The notes: a model not told the origin generated them from the sequence alone. A stretch of 9,691 nucleotides of DNA from an uncultured Bacteroidota bacterium (GCA_903913355.1 CAIWKU010000035.1:1-9691), one strand, 5' to 3'. Shown: positions 1 to 7,239, numbered from the stretch's first letter. Translations and numbers: made by a program.

Positions 1-509
1 ATAATATGGGTGGGTACAATAAAACCAGCAACCAGGTGCAACAAACCATTAGCCTGAATGGAAATGCCAATATGCATTGCCAGGGAGCCTATTATGGTGG
101 CAGCCCGGAATACGCCTATATATGGTCTGAAAATGATCAGTTACATGCGTTGCCTTTTAACCGATCCACCAATCAGTTTGATATGGGTAACCAGATATTA
201 TCTTCCGCCAGCGGGCCCACCGGACAAAGCGGTGCTTTGTTATCAGTTTCATCTAATGGAACAACTGCCGGAACTGGTATCCTTTGGGCGGTTTACCCAA
301 AAAGTTGTGATGCGGAACATAATGTTTGTCCCGCTATTTTACGTGCTTTTGATGCCAGTAATATTAATAAGGAACTCTGGAACAGTGATCAAACGATCAC
401 TAAGGATGCTGTAGGGAGTTACGCTAAATTTTCAAGCCCTACTATTGTAAACGGACATGTTTACCTGGCCACTTTTTCAAATAGTATAGTGGTATATGGT
501 ATCAAATAA
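1..509 (+). CDS. Quinoprotein-like beta-propeller protein, C-terminal part (5' truncated)
   Basis: The reading frame is open from the window edge (first full codon at base 3), so the true start lies upstream; the Met at base 6 is probably internal. About 168 C-terminal residues are visible. They look like the last blades of a PQQ-like/WD40-like beta-propeller: a GILWAVYP strand, then ILRAFDA, a KELWNS segment, a YAKFSSPT segment and the closing strand VNGHVYLATFSNSIVVYGIK. The order 'FDA..ELWNS...YAKF.PT..NG.VY.ATFS....VYG' is typical of exported quinoprotein-like propeller proteins. Two cysteines nearby (SCDAEHNVC) could form a disulfide, which fits an exported protein. No catalytic or cofactor residues can be judged from this fragment, so an enzyme activity should not be assumed. 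It is convergent with the next gene, with four bases between the stop codons and no obvious terminator hairpin. Confidence 0.75.
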   Translation, partial: NMGGYNKTSNQVQQTISLNGNANMHCQGAYYGGSPEYAYIWSENDQLHALPFNRSTNQFDMGNQILSSASGPTGQSGALLSVSSNGTTAGTGILWAVYPKSCDAEHNVCPAILRAFDASNINKELWNSDQTITKDAVGSYAKFSSPTIVNGHVYLATFSNSIVVYGIK

Positions 510-513
510 ACGA

Positions 514-726
514 TTAACGTGGTTTTGAAAATCTGAGGTAGCTTCTGAAACGCCAGTAAACCATAAGAAATCCAAATATAGGCACAACAACAGAAAGCAG
601 GATTAGGCTGTTTCGGGTAGGCTTGTCTATTACCTGTCTTTTGAATAACATCCTTAGAAGGTCGATGGCAATTACCAGTAATATAAAATTTACAACAAGG
701 GCTATATAAAATGTGGCGGTTCTCAT
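514..726 (-). CDS. Small two-helix inner-membrane protein, possibly PLDc_N-like
   Basis: A 70-residue protein with two hydrophobic segments, about residues 5-23 (FYIALVVNFILLVIAIDLL) and 40-57 (SLILLSVVVPIFGFLMVY), separated by a basic loop and followed by a basic tail. The pattern of helix, 'DLLR', basic linker, then helix with 'P-x-x-G-x-x-x-x-Y' resembles the short PLDc_N domain found at the N-terminus of cardiolipin synthases and as stand-alone small proteins. This is a resemblance only. The ATG at 726 is preferred: a GTG three codons upstream (735) is in frame, but a TATATTTA element at 742-749, similar to the Bacteroidota -7 box, would put the transcript start at about that GTG. Function unknown; membrane location inferred from hydrophobicity. 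Confidence 0.6.
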   Translation of the reverse strand: MRTATFYIALVVNFILLVIAIDLLRMLFKRQVIDKPTRNSLILLSVVVPIFGFLMVYWRFRSYLRFSKPR

Positions 727-892
727 AGCTGGCACTTTTACTAAATATACGAAATAGGAAACAAAAGGAGGAACAAATAAAAGAAATTTGGTATGGGTTT
801 TGCCTTTGTATTTACAGCAGAACTGAGGAAACCGATTATCATTTATTGATTCCGTACACCCTTTCCGTCTGGGTTTACTTCCTGTAAATTGG

Positions 893-900
893 TATCTTTG
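893..900 (+). promoter_or_regulatory. Bacteroidota-type -7 element (TATCTTTG) for the gene at 926
   Basis: TATCTTTG is an exact match to the TAnnTTTG -7 consensus of Bacteroidota housekeeping promoters. It lies 25 bases before the ATG at 926, which would give a short leader of about 20 bases. No exact TTTG sits at -33; a TCTG at 868-871 gives a 21-base spacing. This is the best promoter match seen in the window. Confidence 0.6.
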
Positions 901-925
901 TACACCACACTAAACGATCATCGCC

Positions 926-1642
926 ATGAAAAATTCATTTCGGCTGTTGATAATCTTACTCCTCACACAACAGTTTACCCAGGCACAAACAGTATATGCA
1001 GGCAACGACGGAGCCATGCGTTTTTTTGAAATGCGCGACGACCAGGGAGCGCTTATTAAAACCGCGAGTGAAATGGGTGTTAAGGGTAGCCCCATGATAC
1101 AGGACGGATGGGCAGCAGGAACCATTCATTTCAAAAACGGCTTAACGTTCTATGATACGCTCATGAATTTTTCGCTCTTTACAAATAAATTATATATAGC
1201 CCGGAATAATCGCTACCTGGAATTGGTTCAACCAGCATCTTCTTTTACCCTTAATTTTCGAAACGAATCCGGTTCAATGGATAGCTATCTATTTAAGAAT
1301 GGTTATCCCGCAATAGAAGATCACGACAGCAGTTTTATGTATGAAGTATTGTACGCAGGCGAAAACCTGCAATTGCTATCCTGGCAACACAAAAAAGTGA
1401 TCGAAACTTTTAATTATGGAAGCCCGCACGAAAAAGAATATGCCATCGTACAAAAATTGTATGTATACCTTCCTAAAGAAAAAAAGATGACCCCTTTAAG
1501 TTCTTATGCAGTGCAAGCGGCAAAAAAATCATTGCCTGATTATGCAGATAATATTCAGGCTTATGCAGCTTCACATAAATTAAACGGGAAAGACAAAACT
1601 CAATTTGTAGACCTCTTATCGTATCTGGACAAAAATCATTGA
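926..1642 (+). CDS. Exported protein of unknown function
   Basis: A 238-residue protein beginning with a clear type I signal peptide (MKNSF, hydrophobic LLIILLL, cleavage near QAQ, about residue 21). The mature part has no transmembrane segment. It contains a run of the form 'VKGSPMIQDGWAAGTIHFKNG' (about residues 52-72), followed by short beta-like strands 'LYIARNNRYLELV' and 'SFTLNFRN'. A layout of 'KGSP..D.W..G.i...nG......l.fdly.n.L' is seen in many small uncharacterised exported Bacteroidota proteins, and the 'LLSWQHKKV' and 'KLYVYLPKEKKM' strands continue that style. The C-terminal third is Lys/Ala-rich and probably helical. I recognise no catalytic motif. It is a single gene behind its own promoter, ending 19 bases from the convergent stop of the next gene. 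Expressed exported protein: likely; role: unknown. Confidence 0.75.
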   Translation: MKNSFRLLIILLLTQQFTQAQTVYAGNDGAMRFFEMRDDQGALIKTASEMGVKGSPMIQDGWAAGTIHFKNGLTFYDTLMNFSLFTNKLYIARNNRYLELVQPASSFTLNFRNESGSMDSYLFKNGYPAIEDHDSSFMYEVLYAGENLQLLSWQHKKVIETFNYGSPHEKEYAIVQKLYVYLPKEKKMTPLSSYAVQAAKKSLPDYADNIQAYAASHKLNGKDKTQFVDLLSYLDKNH

Positions 1643-1661
1643 ATAGATTTTAGCTAACTAC

Positions 1662-2612
1662 TTATAACAGGCCCAATTTCTTTTTCTCTTTTTTGCTCAA
1701 TTCTTTTCCTATCAATTCTTTGGGATAAGCTACTTTGAAGGTTTGATTTGGCATTTGTAATGAAGAACTATGCCCATCTTCTCCAATACAAAAAATTGTG
1801 GGTAAAAAACGATAAGGATTAACAATGGTTCCATCTGAATTGTTTCTGATAGCAGAAATCTTTTTCCCGTCAAGGTATCTCACTGATAGGATCATTTCAT
1901 AACCCTCATTTTCTTTGTTAAATACAGCAATAGGTTGACCCGGTATTACATTGTCCCCTTTCTCAACCAATAATTTTATTGGGGCTCTCACGGTATATTG
2001 TGCAAGAGAACCGTCTCTCTGCTGGATAAGAATTTGATTGTTCGTTCTCTTAAATATGACTTTCCCCTTTTCTGATTCTTTCTGTTCATCGCTGCAATCG
2101 TATACCAGCCCTGCGCGTGCTGCACAAATAGTATCGCCGGAAGCATAGGAAAATCCGGTACCAAAAAATGCATCTTCCACAGGTTTTCCAAAACTGGCTT
2201 CAAAACTGCTTACTTTGGAAATTCGAACAATATTATTCAAGGTTCCCGGTAATAGATACAAAAATCCGGTATCGGAAGGGGCTTTATTTAAATAGTTACC
2301 CGGGAAATAACTGTAGGAAAATCCATATGAATAAACAGTAGCAGATTTTTCGGGTTCTAATTTTACCAATTCCCTGTTTCCTCTTTGAACCACAAATATG
2401 CCTACATCGCCAAAAATTCCAGACCCCCGATACCCTTGTAAAGTTTTAAAACTGATTCGTATTGTATAATCACCATAAGCTAAACTCTCTGCATTGATAC
2501 TAATCGTTCTGTCTGGATTTGAAACTGATCTAAGGGTGATGATTCCATTTTGCGAGAATGCCTGGGTAGCCAAACAAATGAATATCAATAAAGAAAGGAT
2601 ATGGGTTTTCAT
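1662..2612 (-). CDS. Exported M23/LytM-fold protein with no zinc-binding histidines (pseudopeptidase)
   Basis: A 316-residue protein with a signal peptide (MKTHILSLLIFICLATQAFSQ, cleavage near residue 21). The N-terminal part (about 25-125) is beta-rich and ends in a 'LYLLP' strand, as in longer exported M23 proteins of Bacteroidota. Residues 155-250 carry M23 landmarks: GDTICAARAGLVYD (159-172), the 'DGSLAQY' strand (200-206), and VEKGDNVIPGQPIAV (216-230). In active M23 endopeptidases the zinc is held by an H..D pair before 'VxAAxxG' and by a HxH near the C-terminus, with a further catalytic His in 'YxHL'. Here 'YxHL' is YTVR (206-209), the HxH region reads YEMILSV (238-244), and no histidine occurs anywhere between residue 5 and H281. 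Catalysis is therefore very unlikely, and the protein probably keeps the fold for a binding or regulatory role. The tail is Lys-rich (KKEKKKLGLL). Fold assignment fairly sure, role unknown. Confidence 0.75.
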   Translation of the reverse strand: MKTHILSLLIFICLATQAFSQNGIITLRSVSNPDRTISINAESLAYGDYTIRISFKTLQGYRGSGIFGDVGIFVVQRGNRELVKLEPEKSATVYSYGFSYSYFPGNYLNKAPSDTGFLYLLPGTLNNIVRISKVSSFEASFGKPVEDAFFGTGFSYASGDTICAARAGLVYDCSDEQKESEKGKVIFKRTNNQILIQQRDGSLAQYTVRAPIKLLVEKGDNVIPGQPIAVFNKENEGYEMILSVRYLDGKKISAIRNNSDGTIVNPYRFLPTIFCIGEDGHSSSLQMPNQTFKVAYPKELIGKELSKKEKKKLGLL

Positions 2613-2639
2613 AAGCAGGTTTCCTATTAATTTGATATT

Positions 2640-2671
2640 GTAAAATAATAAATATTAATACAGATGACAAA
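2640..2671 (-). promoter_or_regulatory. Candidate promoter of the M23-like gene
   Basis: On the minus strand, TTTG (bases 2668-2671) is followed after 20 bases by TATTTTAC (2640-2647), which matches the Bacteroidota TTTG-N19/20-TAnnTTTG layout at six of eight positions in the -7 box. It would start transcription about 20 bases before the ATG at 2612. The region is very AT-rich, so a chance match is possible. Confidence 0.35.
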
Positions 2672-2700
2672 TAATATTTATATATTTCTACACTATTTTA

Positions 2701-2717
2701 TTACCCAGTTTGGGTAA
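2701..2717. repeat. Perfect 7-bp inverted repeat TTACCCA-GTT-TGGGTAA
   Basis: A perfect dyad with a 3-base centre lies between the stop of the ester hydrolase gene (2772) and the start of the M23-like gene (2612). On the plus strand it is followed after four bases by T-rich sequence (TTTTTTATTTTTT); on the minus strand, the direction of both flanking genes, the following bases are TAATAAAATAG, a weak U-tract. It could be a weak terminator for the ester hydrolase transcript or an operator upstream of the M23-like gene. The sequence alone does not decide. Confidence 0.45.
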
Positions 2718-2771
2718 CTGCTTTTTTATTTTTTCAGTATTCTTTTTCATTCTAAAACAAATCGTCTCGTA

Positions 2772-4622
2772 TTAATTCAACACATTCAATACGATCCGCG
2801 AAGCATGATGAAAAATGCGGATACTGGATTTTTGGTAATCCGATATTTTGGCATGATAAATATCTGTAAATACCTGCGGGTTCCTATCGAACAATGGAAA
2901 CCAGCTACTCTGTACCTGAATCATCATCCGATGTCCTTTTTTGAATGTATGGGCAATATCCGATAAAGTATATTTTACCTGTGTAGGTTTACCCGGCACA
3001 AAGGGTTCTGGCTTTTCAAAACTATTTCTGAATTTCCCCCTCATCAGATCACCCCGCACGAGCATTTGGTATCCTGCCATTTCATAATGATTCGGTAAAG
3101 GCTGTTCATACTGAAAATCGTCGGGGAATACATCAATCAGCTTTACTACAAAATCTGCATCCGTAGTAGAAAGACTTGTCAATAGGTCGGCAACTATCGG
3201 TCCTGCCACCGTAATATCTTCTTTCAAAATATCAGTTCGGTAAACCAATACATCTGGTCTTTTTGCAGCAAATCGCTGGTCATCCGTCATATAATCGCCA
3301 TTCCTTCTTAATTGAATTCCTTCAATAAAAGGGACTGGTTTTGCCGGGTCGCTGATATATTCATCAAAGCTTTTAATATCCGTCAAAAGCTTGTCATCAA
3401 AACTGATTTTCCCATTGCGTTCCAGATGCAATATCTGTTGATGACTTTTAACAGGCGGCCATTTATCGAAGGTTTTCCATTGATTGATTCCACTGAAGAA
3501 GATACTGGCTTCGGGTATCTGTTCTGCTGATCCTTTGCCTTTGAGGTAATAGTCAAAAAATGGCTGTTCTACCTGTTCCGAAAACCAATCGCAGGTATTG
3601 CTGTCAAACAAAATATTCCCTATCCGATTACCTCCATAGCCACCCCATTGACCATGTGTCCAGGGGCCCATTACCAACTTATTTGTATTCTTTGCCTTGG
3701 CTTCAATGGATTGATACATATTAAGTGTACCATAACAATCCTCCGCATCGTATAAACCTCCTACCAATAAGGTAGCAATACCCGGCGCAACCTTTTCTGC
3801 ATGATTCATCGGGTTTCTCGATTGCCACCAGGCATCATTTACGGGGTGATTCATCATATCCTTCCATAAAACCATGGAATCACCCATGATCTTCGAGATC
3901 GTATCCAGATTACCCAGTCTGAGAAAATATTCATAACTGTCTTTTGCCGGAAAGGTCACACCATTGGGATATTGTGGACTGGGATTAGGTATTGGTTTTT
4001 TCATATGGAAATAGGCGTCCATTTCCATAAATGCACCATTGTGGTGATAATCATCTCCCATAAACCAATCGGTTACCGGTGCCTGTGGGCTCACAGCTTT
4101 CAAGGATGGGTGATTACTAAAGGCAGCATGTGATGCATAAAAGCCGGGGTAAGACGTGCCCATGACGCCAACCCGATTATTATTGTTGATTGTATTCTTT
4201 ACAAGCCAATCAATGGTATCATAGGCATCGGTAGATTCGTCAGTATCTGTGGCTGTTTGCTTATGATCGTTAAACGGACGGATATCTATAAACTTTCCTT
4301 CGCTTTTCCATCGCCCACGTACATCCTGTTGCACGTAGATATAATTCTTTGCAAAAAAATATTTACGGGGAGAATTCCAGATCGTTGTAAAATTGCCTTC
4401 TCCATAAGGTTTACATGAATAGCCGGTACGAAACAATATGATCGGATGTTTTTCAGTTTCCTCTTTGGGTGTATAGATAGCTGTAAATAATTTTACCCCA
4501 TCACGCATGGGGATCATCACTTCTTTCTTGGTATAATGATTGACAACCCAGGCAGAATCGATAGATTGGGAGAAACAAAGGATTGGAAAAAAAAGTAATC
4601 CGATAAGGCTTTGCTTTTTCAT
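2772..4622 (-). CDS. Alpha-amino acid ester hydrolase/acyltransferase (CocE/NonD family, S15-type serine hydrolase)
   Basis: A 616-residue exported enzyme. The ATG at 4622 is chosen because it opens a signal peptide (MKKQSLIGLLFFPILCFSQ); an in-frame ATG 23 codons upstream would bury it behind charged residues. The alpha/beta-hydrolase core holds the nucleophile motif GTSYPG (Ser157), Asp292 in GGLYDAEDCYG and His323 in GPWTHG. It is followed by a C-terminal jelly-roll domain (about 370-616) with CocE-like strands. Beyond the triad it has the carboxylate cluster that defines alpha-amino acid ester hydrolases (EC 3.1.1.43): Asp191 (34 residues after the Ser, in GDDYHHNGA) plus Glu294-Asp295 directly after the catalytic Asp. 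Tyr158 and Tyr68 (RTGYS) fit the oxyanion tyrosines. Family members act on esters and amides with a free alpha-amino group, including aminopenicillin and cephalexin side chains, and some make dipeptides. The natural substrate here is unknown. It is divergent from the M1 peptidase gene. Confidence 0.9.
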   Translation of the reverse strand: MKKQSLIGLLFFPILCFSQSIDSAWVVNHYTKKEVMIPMRDGVKLFTAIYTPKEETEKHPIILFRTGYSCKPYGEGNFTTIWNSPRKYFFAKNYIYVQQDVRGRWKSEGKFIDIRPFNDHKQTATDTDESTDAYDTIDWLVKNTINNNNRVGVMGTSYPGFYASHAAFSNHPSLKAVSPQAPVTDWFMGDDYHHNGAFMEMDAYFHMKKPIPNPSPQYPNGVTFPAKDSYEYFLRLGNLDTISKIMGDSMVLWKDMMNHPVNDAWWQSRNPMNHAEKVAPGIATLLVGGLYDAEDCYGTLNMYQSIEAKAKNTNKLVMGPWTHGQWGGYGGNRIGNILFDSNTCDWFSEQVEQPFFDYYLKGKGSAEQIPEASIFFSGINQWKTFDKWPPVKSHQQILHLERNGKISFDDKLLTDIKSFDEYISDPAKPVPFIEGIQLRRNGDYMTDDQRFAAKRPDVLVYRTDILKEDITVAGPIVADLLTSLSTTDADFVVKLIDVFPDDFQYEQPLPNHYEMAGYQMLVRGDLMRGKFRNSFEKPEPFVPGKPTQVKYTLSDIAHTFKKGHRMMIQVQSSWFPLFDRNPQVFTDIYHAKISDYQKSSIRIFHHASRIVLNVLN

Positions 4623-4639
4623 ATAGTGTTTTCTGTATT

Positions 4640-4647
4640 GAAAGATA
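4640..4647 (-). promoter_or_regulatory. Candidate -7 element (TATCTTTC) for the ester hydrolase gene
   Basis: On the minus strand TATCTTTC matches TAnnTTTG at seven of eight positions and ends 17 bases before the ATG at 4622, giving a leader of about 10 bases. No clear TTTG lies at -33. It sits in the 178-base region shared with the divergent M1 peptidase gene. For that gene the best candidate is the weaker TTTG (4742-4745)-N20-TAATCTCA. Confidence 0.35.
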
Positions 4648-4800
4648 AAGATTTTACCCAGCCTTATGGGCCATTCTGAAACAGGATACATACGACACGA
4701 CTCAATTTATTCAACATAAAATGAAAAATAGTGCCGATTCATTTGGAATTACCCGAAATATTCGATAATCTCATTCAGCGATTTATTTAACTGATTTAAC

Positions 4801-6456
4801 ATGAAAACAAGAAAAGCGTTTAGATTACCTGCACTTCGTCGTAATATTTTCAGTCCGCTGTTGGTACTGATGGGTTTTTTCGTATTGGCTTTTGCCCATG
4901 CACAAAACAGAGATATTAGTTATCTCTCTTCTGGCGGAAAACTGAATCCCTTGCAGGCTATTATGGATATCCGCCATTATACCATTGCATTGAATGTTGA
5001 TATCGACAAGCAACGAATTGATGGCAGTACCGAAATCAGTCTGTTACTTTCAAAATCCACAGATACTTTATTATTTGACCTGGTGCATTTATTGGAAGTG
5101 CAAAAAATTAAAGTGAATAATAAACCAGTACAATTTTTTCAGGCAAATGATAAAATCTATATCACTTCGGATAAAGCATTTACACCCGGTAATCAAATCG
5201 TAAAAATCGAGTATGGAGGTGTGCCGCCTGTGGCTGTAAGACCACCCTGGTTGGGTGGTTTTACCTGGACAAAAGACAGAACAGGGAATCCCTGGGTGGT
5301 GATCAATTGCCAGAAAGAAGGGGGCAGGGTATATTTTCCCTGTAAAGACCATCCCAGTGATGAGCCTAATGAAGGGGTAGATATGCTGATAACCGTTCCG
5401 GAAAATTTAGTGGTGGCCGGTCCTGGTATTTTACAAAAAGTAACGAAAACAAAAGATAAAAAAACCTATCACTGGAAAACGAATTATACCATCAGCAATT
5501 ATTGTATCGTATTTGATATCGGGAAATATACTGTTGTTGGAAAAGAGTATACTACCTGCCTGGGTAATAAAGTGCCCATTGAATTCTATGTATTGGAAGA
5601 AGATATTGCGAATGCAGATAAGATTATCGAATTAAAAGAAAGAGATACCCGGATATTGGAAAAATATTTTGGTGAATATCCCTGGGTGAAAGAAAAAATT
5701 GGCATTGGCGAAGTGCCTAATCCGGGCATGGAGCACCAGACTATGATTACGTTCCAAAACAAGTTTGTATATTCTCAGGTAGGTGGGCATGAGTATTCAG
5801 CCAATCTGTATCATGAATATGCGCATGAATGGTGGGCAAATAAAGTAACCAATAAAGACTGGGCCCATATGTGGATACAGGAGGGGATAGCTACTTATGC
5901 CGAGGCATTGGCGTTTTATGAACTTGGCGGACAAGCCGCGTATGATGAAATTATTGACGGGCACAAACGATCCATCAAATCCAAAAAGCCGATGGTGGGC
6001 GGTGAGGAGCTATCAGAAGATGAAACCTATGCAGGGAATGATATTTATACTAAAGGTTCTTTCTTTATGCATAGTCTTCGCTATGTATTGGGCGATTCGA
6101 TTTTTTTACCTACCCTAAAAAAGCTGGCCACTGATCCAAAATATACGTACGATAATTTTGTAACCACGACTGATGTAGAACAATTATTCAGTGCCGAATC
6201 GAAACAAAATCTCAAACCCTTTTTTGATTTTTATACCCGCACAACAGAGGTACTGGATATTTCTGTAAAAGAAACCGGCTTTCAGAAATACCTGGTTAAG
6301 GTGAATAATTTTTTTATGCCTTTGCCTTTTGATATCAGTACTTCCAACGGAACAACAAGAACGGTGATTAATAAGGAAGGGGTTATTGTTGCCAGCGCTA
6401 CTCCGCCAATGGTGGATGGGAAGGGGTATTATTTGAAGAAAATACTTATTCAATAA
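4801..6456 (+). CDS. Exported M1-family metallopeptidase (aminopeptidase-like)
   Basis: A 551-residue zinc peptidase with an N-terminal basic/hydrophobic segment (residues 1-35, cleavage near HAQ). Residues about 50-250 form the M1 N-terminal beta-sandwich (IRHYTIALNVDI, RIDGSTEI). The thermolysin-like catalytic domain has the zinc signature HEYAH (His338, Glu339, His342) with the third ligand Glu361 exactly 18 residues after the second His (in WIQEG). The transition-state tyrosine is Tyr416 in DIYTKGS. The substrate-anchoring motif, GxMEN in classical aminopeptidases, reads PGMEHQ (308-313), keeping the key Glu311 but not the Asn. The protein ends soon after the catalytic domain and lacks the long C-terminal HEAT-like domain of E. 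coli PepN. Expected role: release of N-terminal residues from peptides in the periplasm or outside the cell. It is divergent from the ester hydrolase gene and convergent with the FISUMP gene. Exopeptidase specificity is inferred. Confidence 0.92.
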   Translation: MKTRKAFRLPALRRNIFSPLLVLMGFFVLAFAHAQNRDISYLSSGGKLNPLQAIMDIRHYTIALNVDIDKQRIDGSTEISLLLSKSTDTLLFDLVHLLEVQKIKVNNKPVQFFQANDKIYITSDKAFTPGNQIVKIEYGGVPPVAVRPPWLGGFTWTKDRTGNPWVVINCQKEGGRVYFPCKDHPSDEPNEGVDMLITVPENLVVAGPGILQKVTKTKDKKTYHWKTNYTISNYCIVFDIGKYTVVGKEYTTCLGNKVPIEFYVLEEDIANADKIIELKERDTRILEKYFGEYPWVKEKIGIGEVPNPGMEHQTMITFQNKFVYSQVGGHEYSANLYHEYAHEWWANKVTNKDWAHMWIQEGIATYAEALAFYELGGQAAYDEIIDGHKRSIKSKKPMVGGEELSEDETYAGNDIYTKGSFFMHSLRYVLGDSIFLPTLKKLATDPKYTYDNFVTTTDVEQLFSAESKQNLKPFFDFYTRTTEVLDISVKETGFQKYLVKVNNFFMPLPFDISTSNGTTRTVINKEGVIVASATPPMVDGKGYYLKKILIQ

Positions 6457-6462
6457 TTGACT

Positions 6463-6507
6463 CACCTCAGGCCCCTCTCTATTTATAGAGAGGGGGGGTG
6501 CCAGGTG
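6463..6507. repeat. REP-like hairpin between convergent genes
   Basis: An 11-bp perfect stem CCCCTCTCTAT / ATAGAGAGGGG (6472-6482 and 6485-6495) sits inside an outer CACCT/AGGTG pair (6463-6467 and 6503-6507). Neither strand shows a T-run after the stem, so it is not a canonical intrinsic terminator. Its form (CACCT..CCCCTCTC..GAGAGGGG..GGTG) resembles short repeats dispersed in intergenic regions of many Bacteroidota genomes. It lies just after the M1 peptidase stop and could protect both convergent transcripts' 3' ends. Confidence 0.6.
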
Positions 6508-6573
6508 TTTCCTTAATGTTATTATATTCAATTATTGTCTTTACTTCAACATTCATCATTCCTTGTTCGATAT

Positions 6574-7239
6574 TCATTTCTTCTTCCCTTCCTCTGCACT
6601 GTCTCTCATGCACCTTACCGAGAATCCGATATTTTTATCGTCTACACTCATTAACAAGTCCGGTTTATCAAGGGTAAGGCCGTGCAAATAGGCCATACGG
6701 TCGTTATAGGCAGTGCCGGTCCACCAGTAAGCAAAGCAGCCCATTTGTACAAATCTGCCTGCATAATCACAGGAGCCTGCAGGCAATCCGCTAAACCCGC
6801 TGGCATTGCCGGTATCAATGGATTGGGAATTGCAATTCCATAAAGTACTAATGGCTTTCATTTTATTGCCAGCTAATGAATCACCCCCCAGGTAAGTGGC
6901 CAATTGTTTCCATTCATCTTCATCTGGTATATGCCAACCTGCCGGTGCAAGTCCACGTGGATCATTTACCGCATACCAATTATATAATTTACCATAAGAG
7001 CCTGCGTACCTCGCCGAATCAAAATCATACCAGCACCAGGCACCACTGCTGATCTCTTTCCAGTTGTCTGCTTTGGTGATCTGCAGAATGGGGTCTCCAT
7101 TTCTATAAAAGTTAGTATTGAGATTCTGTTGCATCCATTCCTGCTTGCCAATCAGTACTGAAGGATAGTCTGTCCGCTTTTGTACAAATACAAAAGCCAT
7201 GCACAGAATACCCATTACTATCCCTGTTGCTTTTTGCAT
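6574..7239 (-). CDS. FISUMP-domain exported protein
   Basis: A 221-residue protein with an N-terminal hydrophobic segment (about residues 5-19) serving as signal peptide or anchor; its Cys13 lacks a convincing lipobox. Nearly all of the rest is one FISUMP domain (Fibrobacter succinogenes major paralogous domain): IGKQEWMQQNL (30-40), YRNGDPI (45-51), GAWCWYDFD (66-74), YGKLYNWYAV (82-91), LAPAGWHIPDEDEW (97-110), a LATYLGG segment, GFSGLPAG (148-155), YWWTGT (171-176) and the closing GFSVRCMRD (205-213). This order is the whole domain as usually found. Such domains occur in secreted and surface proteins of Bacteroidota and Fibrobacteres and are thought to act in binding at the cell surface; no enzyme activity is established. 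Conserved Trp and Cys residues support an exported fold. It is convergent with the M1 peptidase and has its own upstream region of 278 bases. Confidence 0.88.
   Translation of the reverse strand: MQKATGIVMGILCMAFVFVQKRTDYPSVLIGKQEWMQQNLNTNFYRNGDPILQITKADNWKEISSGAWCWYDFDSARYAGSYGKLYNWYAVNDPRGLAPAGWHIPDEDEWKQLATYLGGDSLAGNKMKAISTLWNCNSQSIDTGNASGFSGLPAGSCDYAGRFVQMGCFAYWWTGTAYNDRMAYLHGLTLDKPDLLMSVDDKNIGFSVRCMRDSAEEGKKK

Noticed and set aside
4623..4691. In-frame upstream ATG that would lengthen the ester hydrolase by 23 residues
   Set aside because: The extra residues are charged and would bury a clear signal peptide that starts at the ATG at 4622.
4755..4764. Short dyad CGAA-ATA-TTCG upstream of the M1 peptidase
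   Set aside because: Only four base pairs, expected by chance in AT-rich intergenic DNA.
6472..6495. Intrinsic terminator for the M1 peptidase gene
   Set aside because: The stem is strong, but no U-tract follows on either strand; REP-like repeat fits better.
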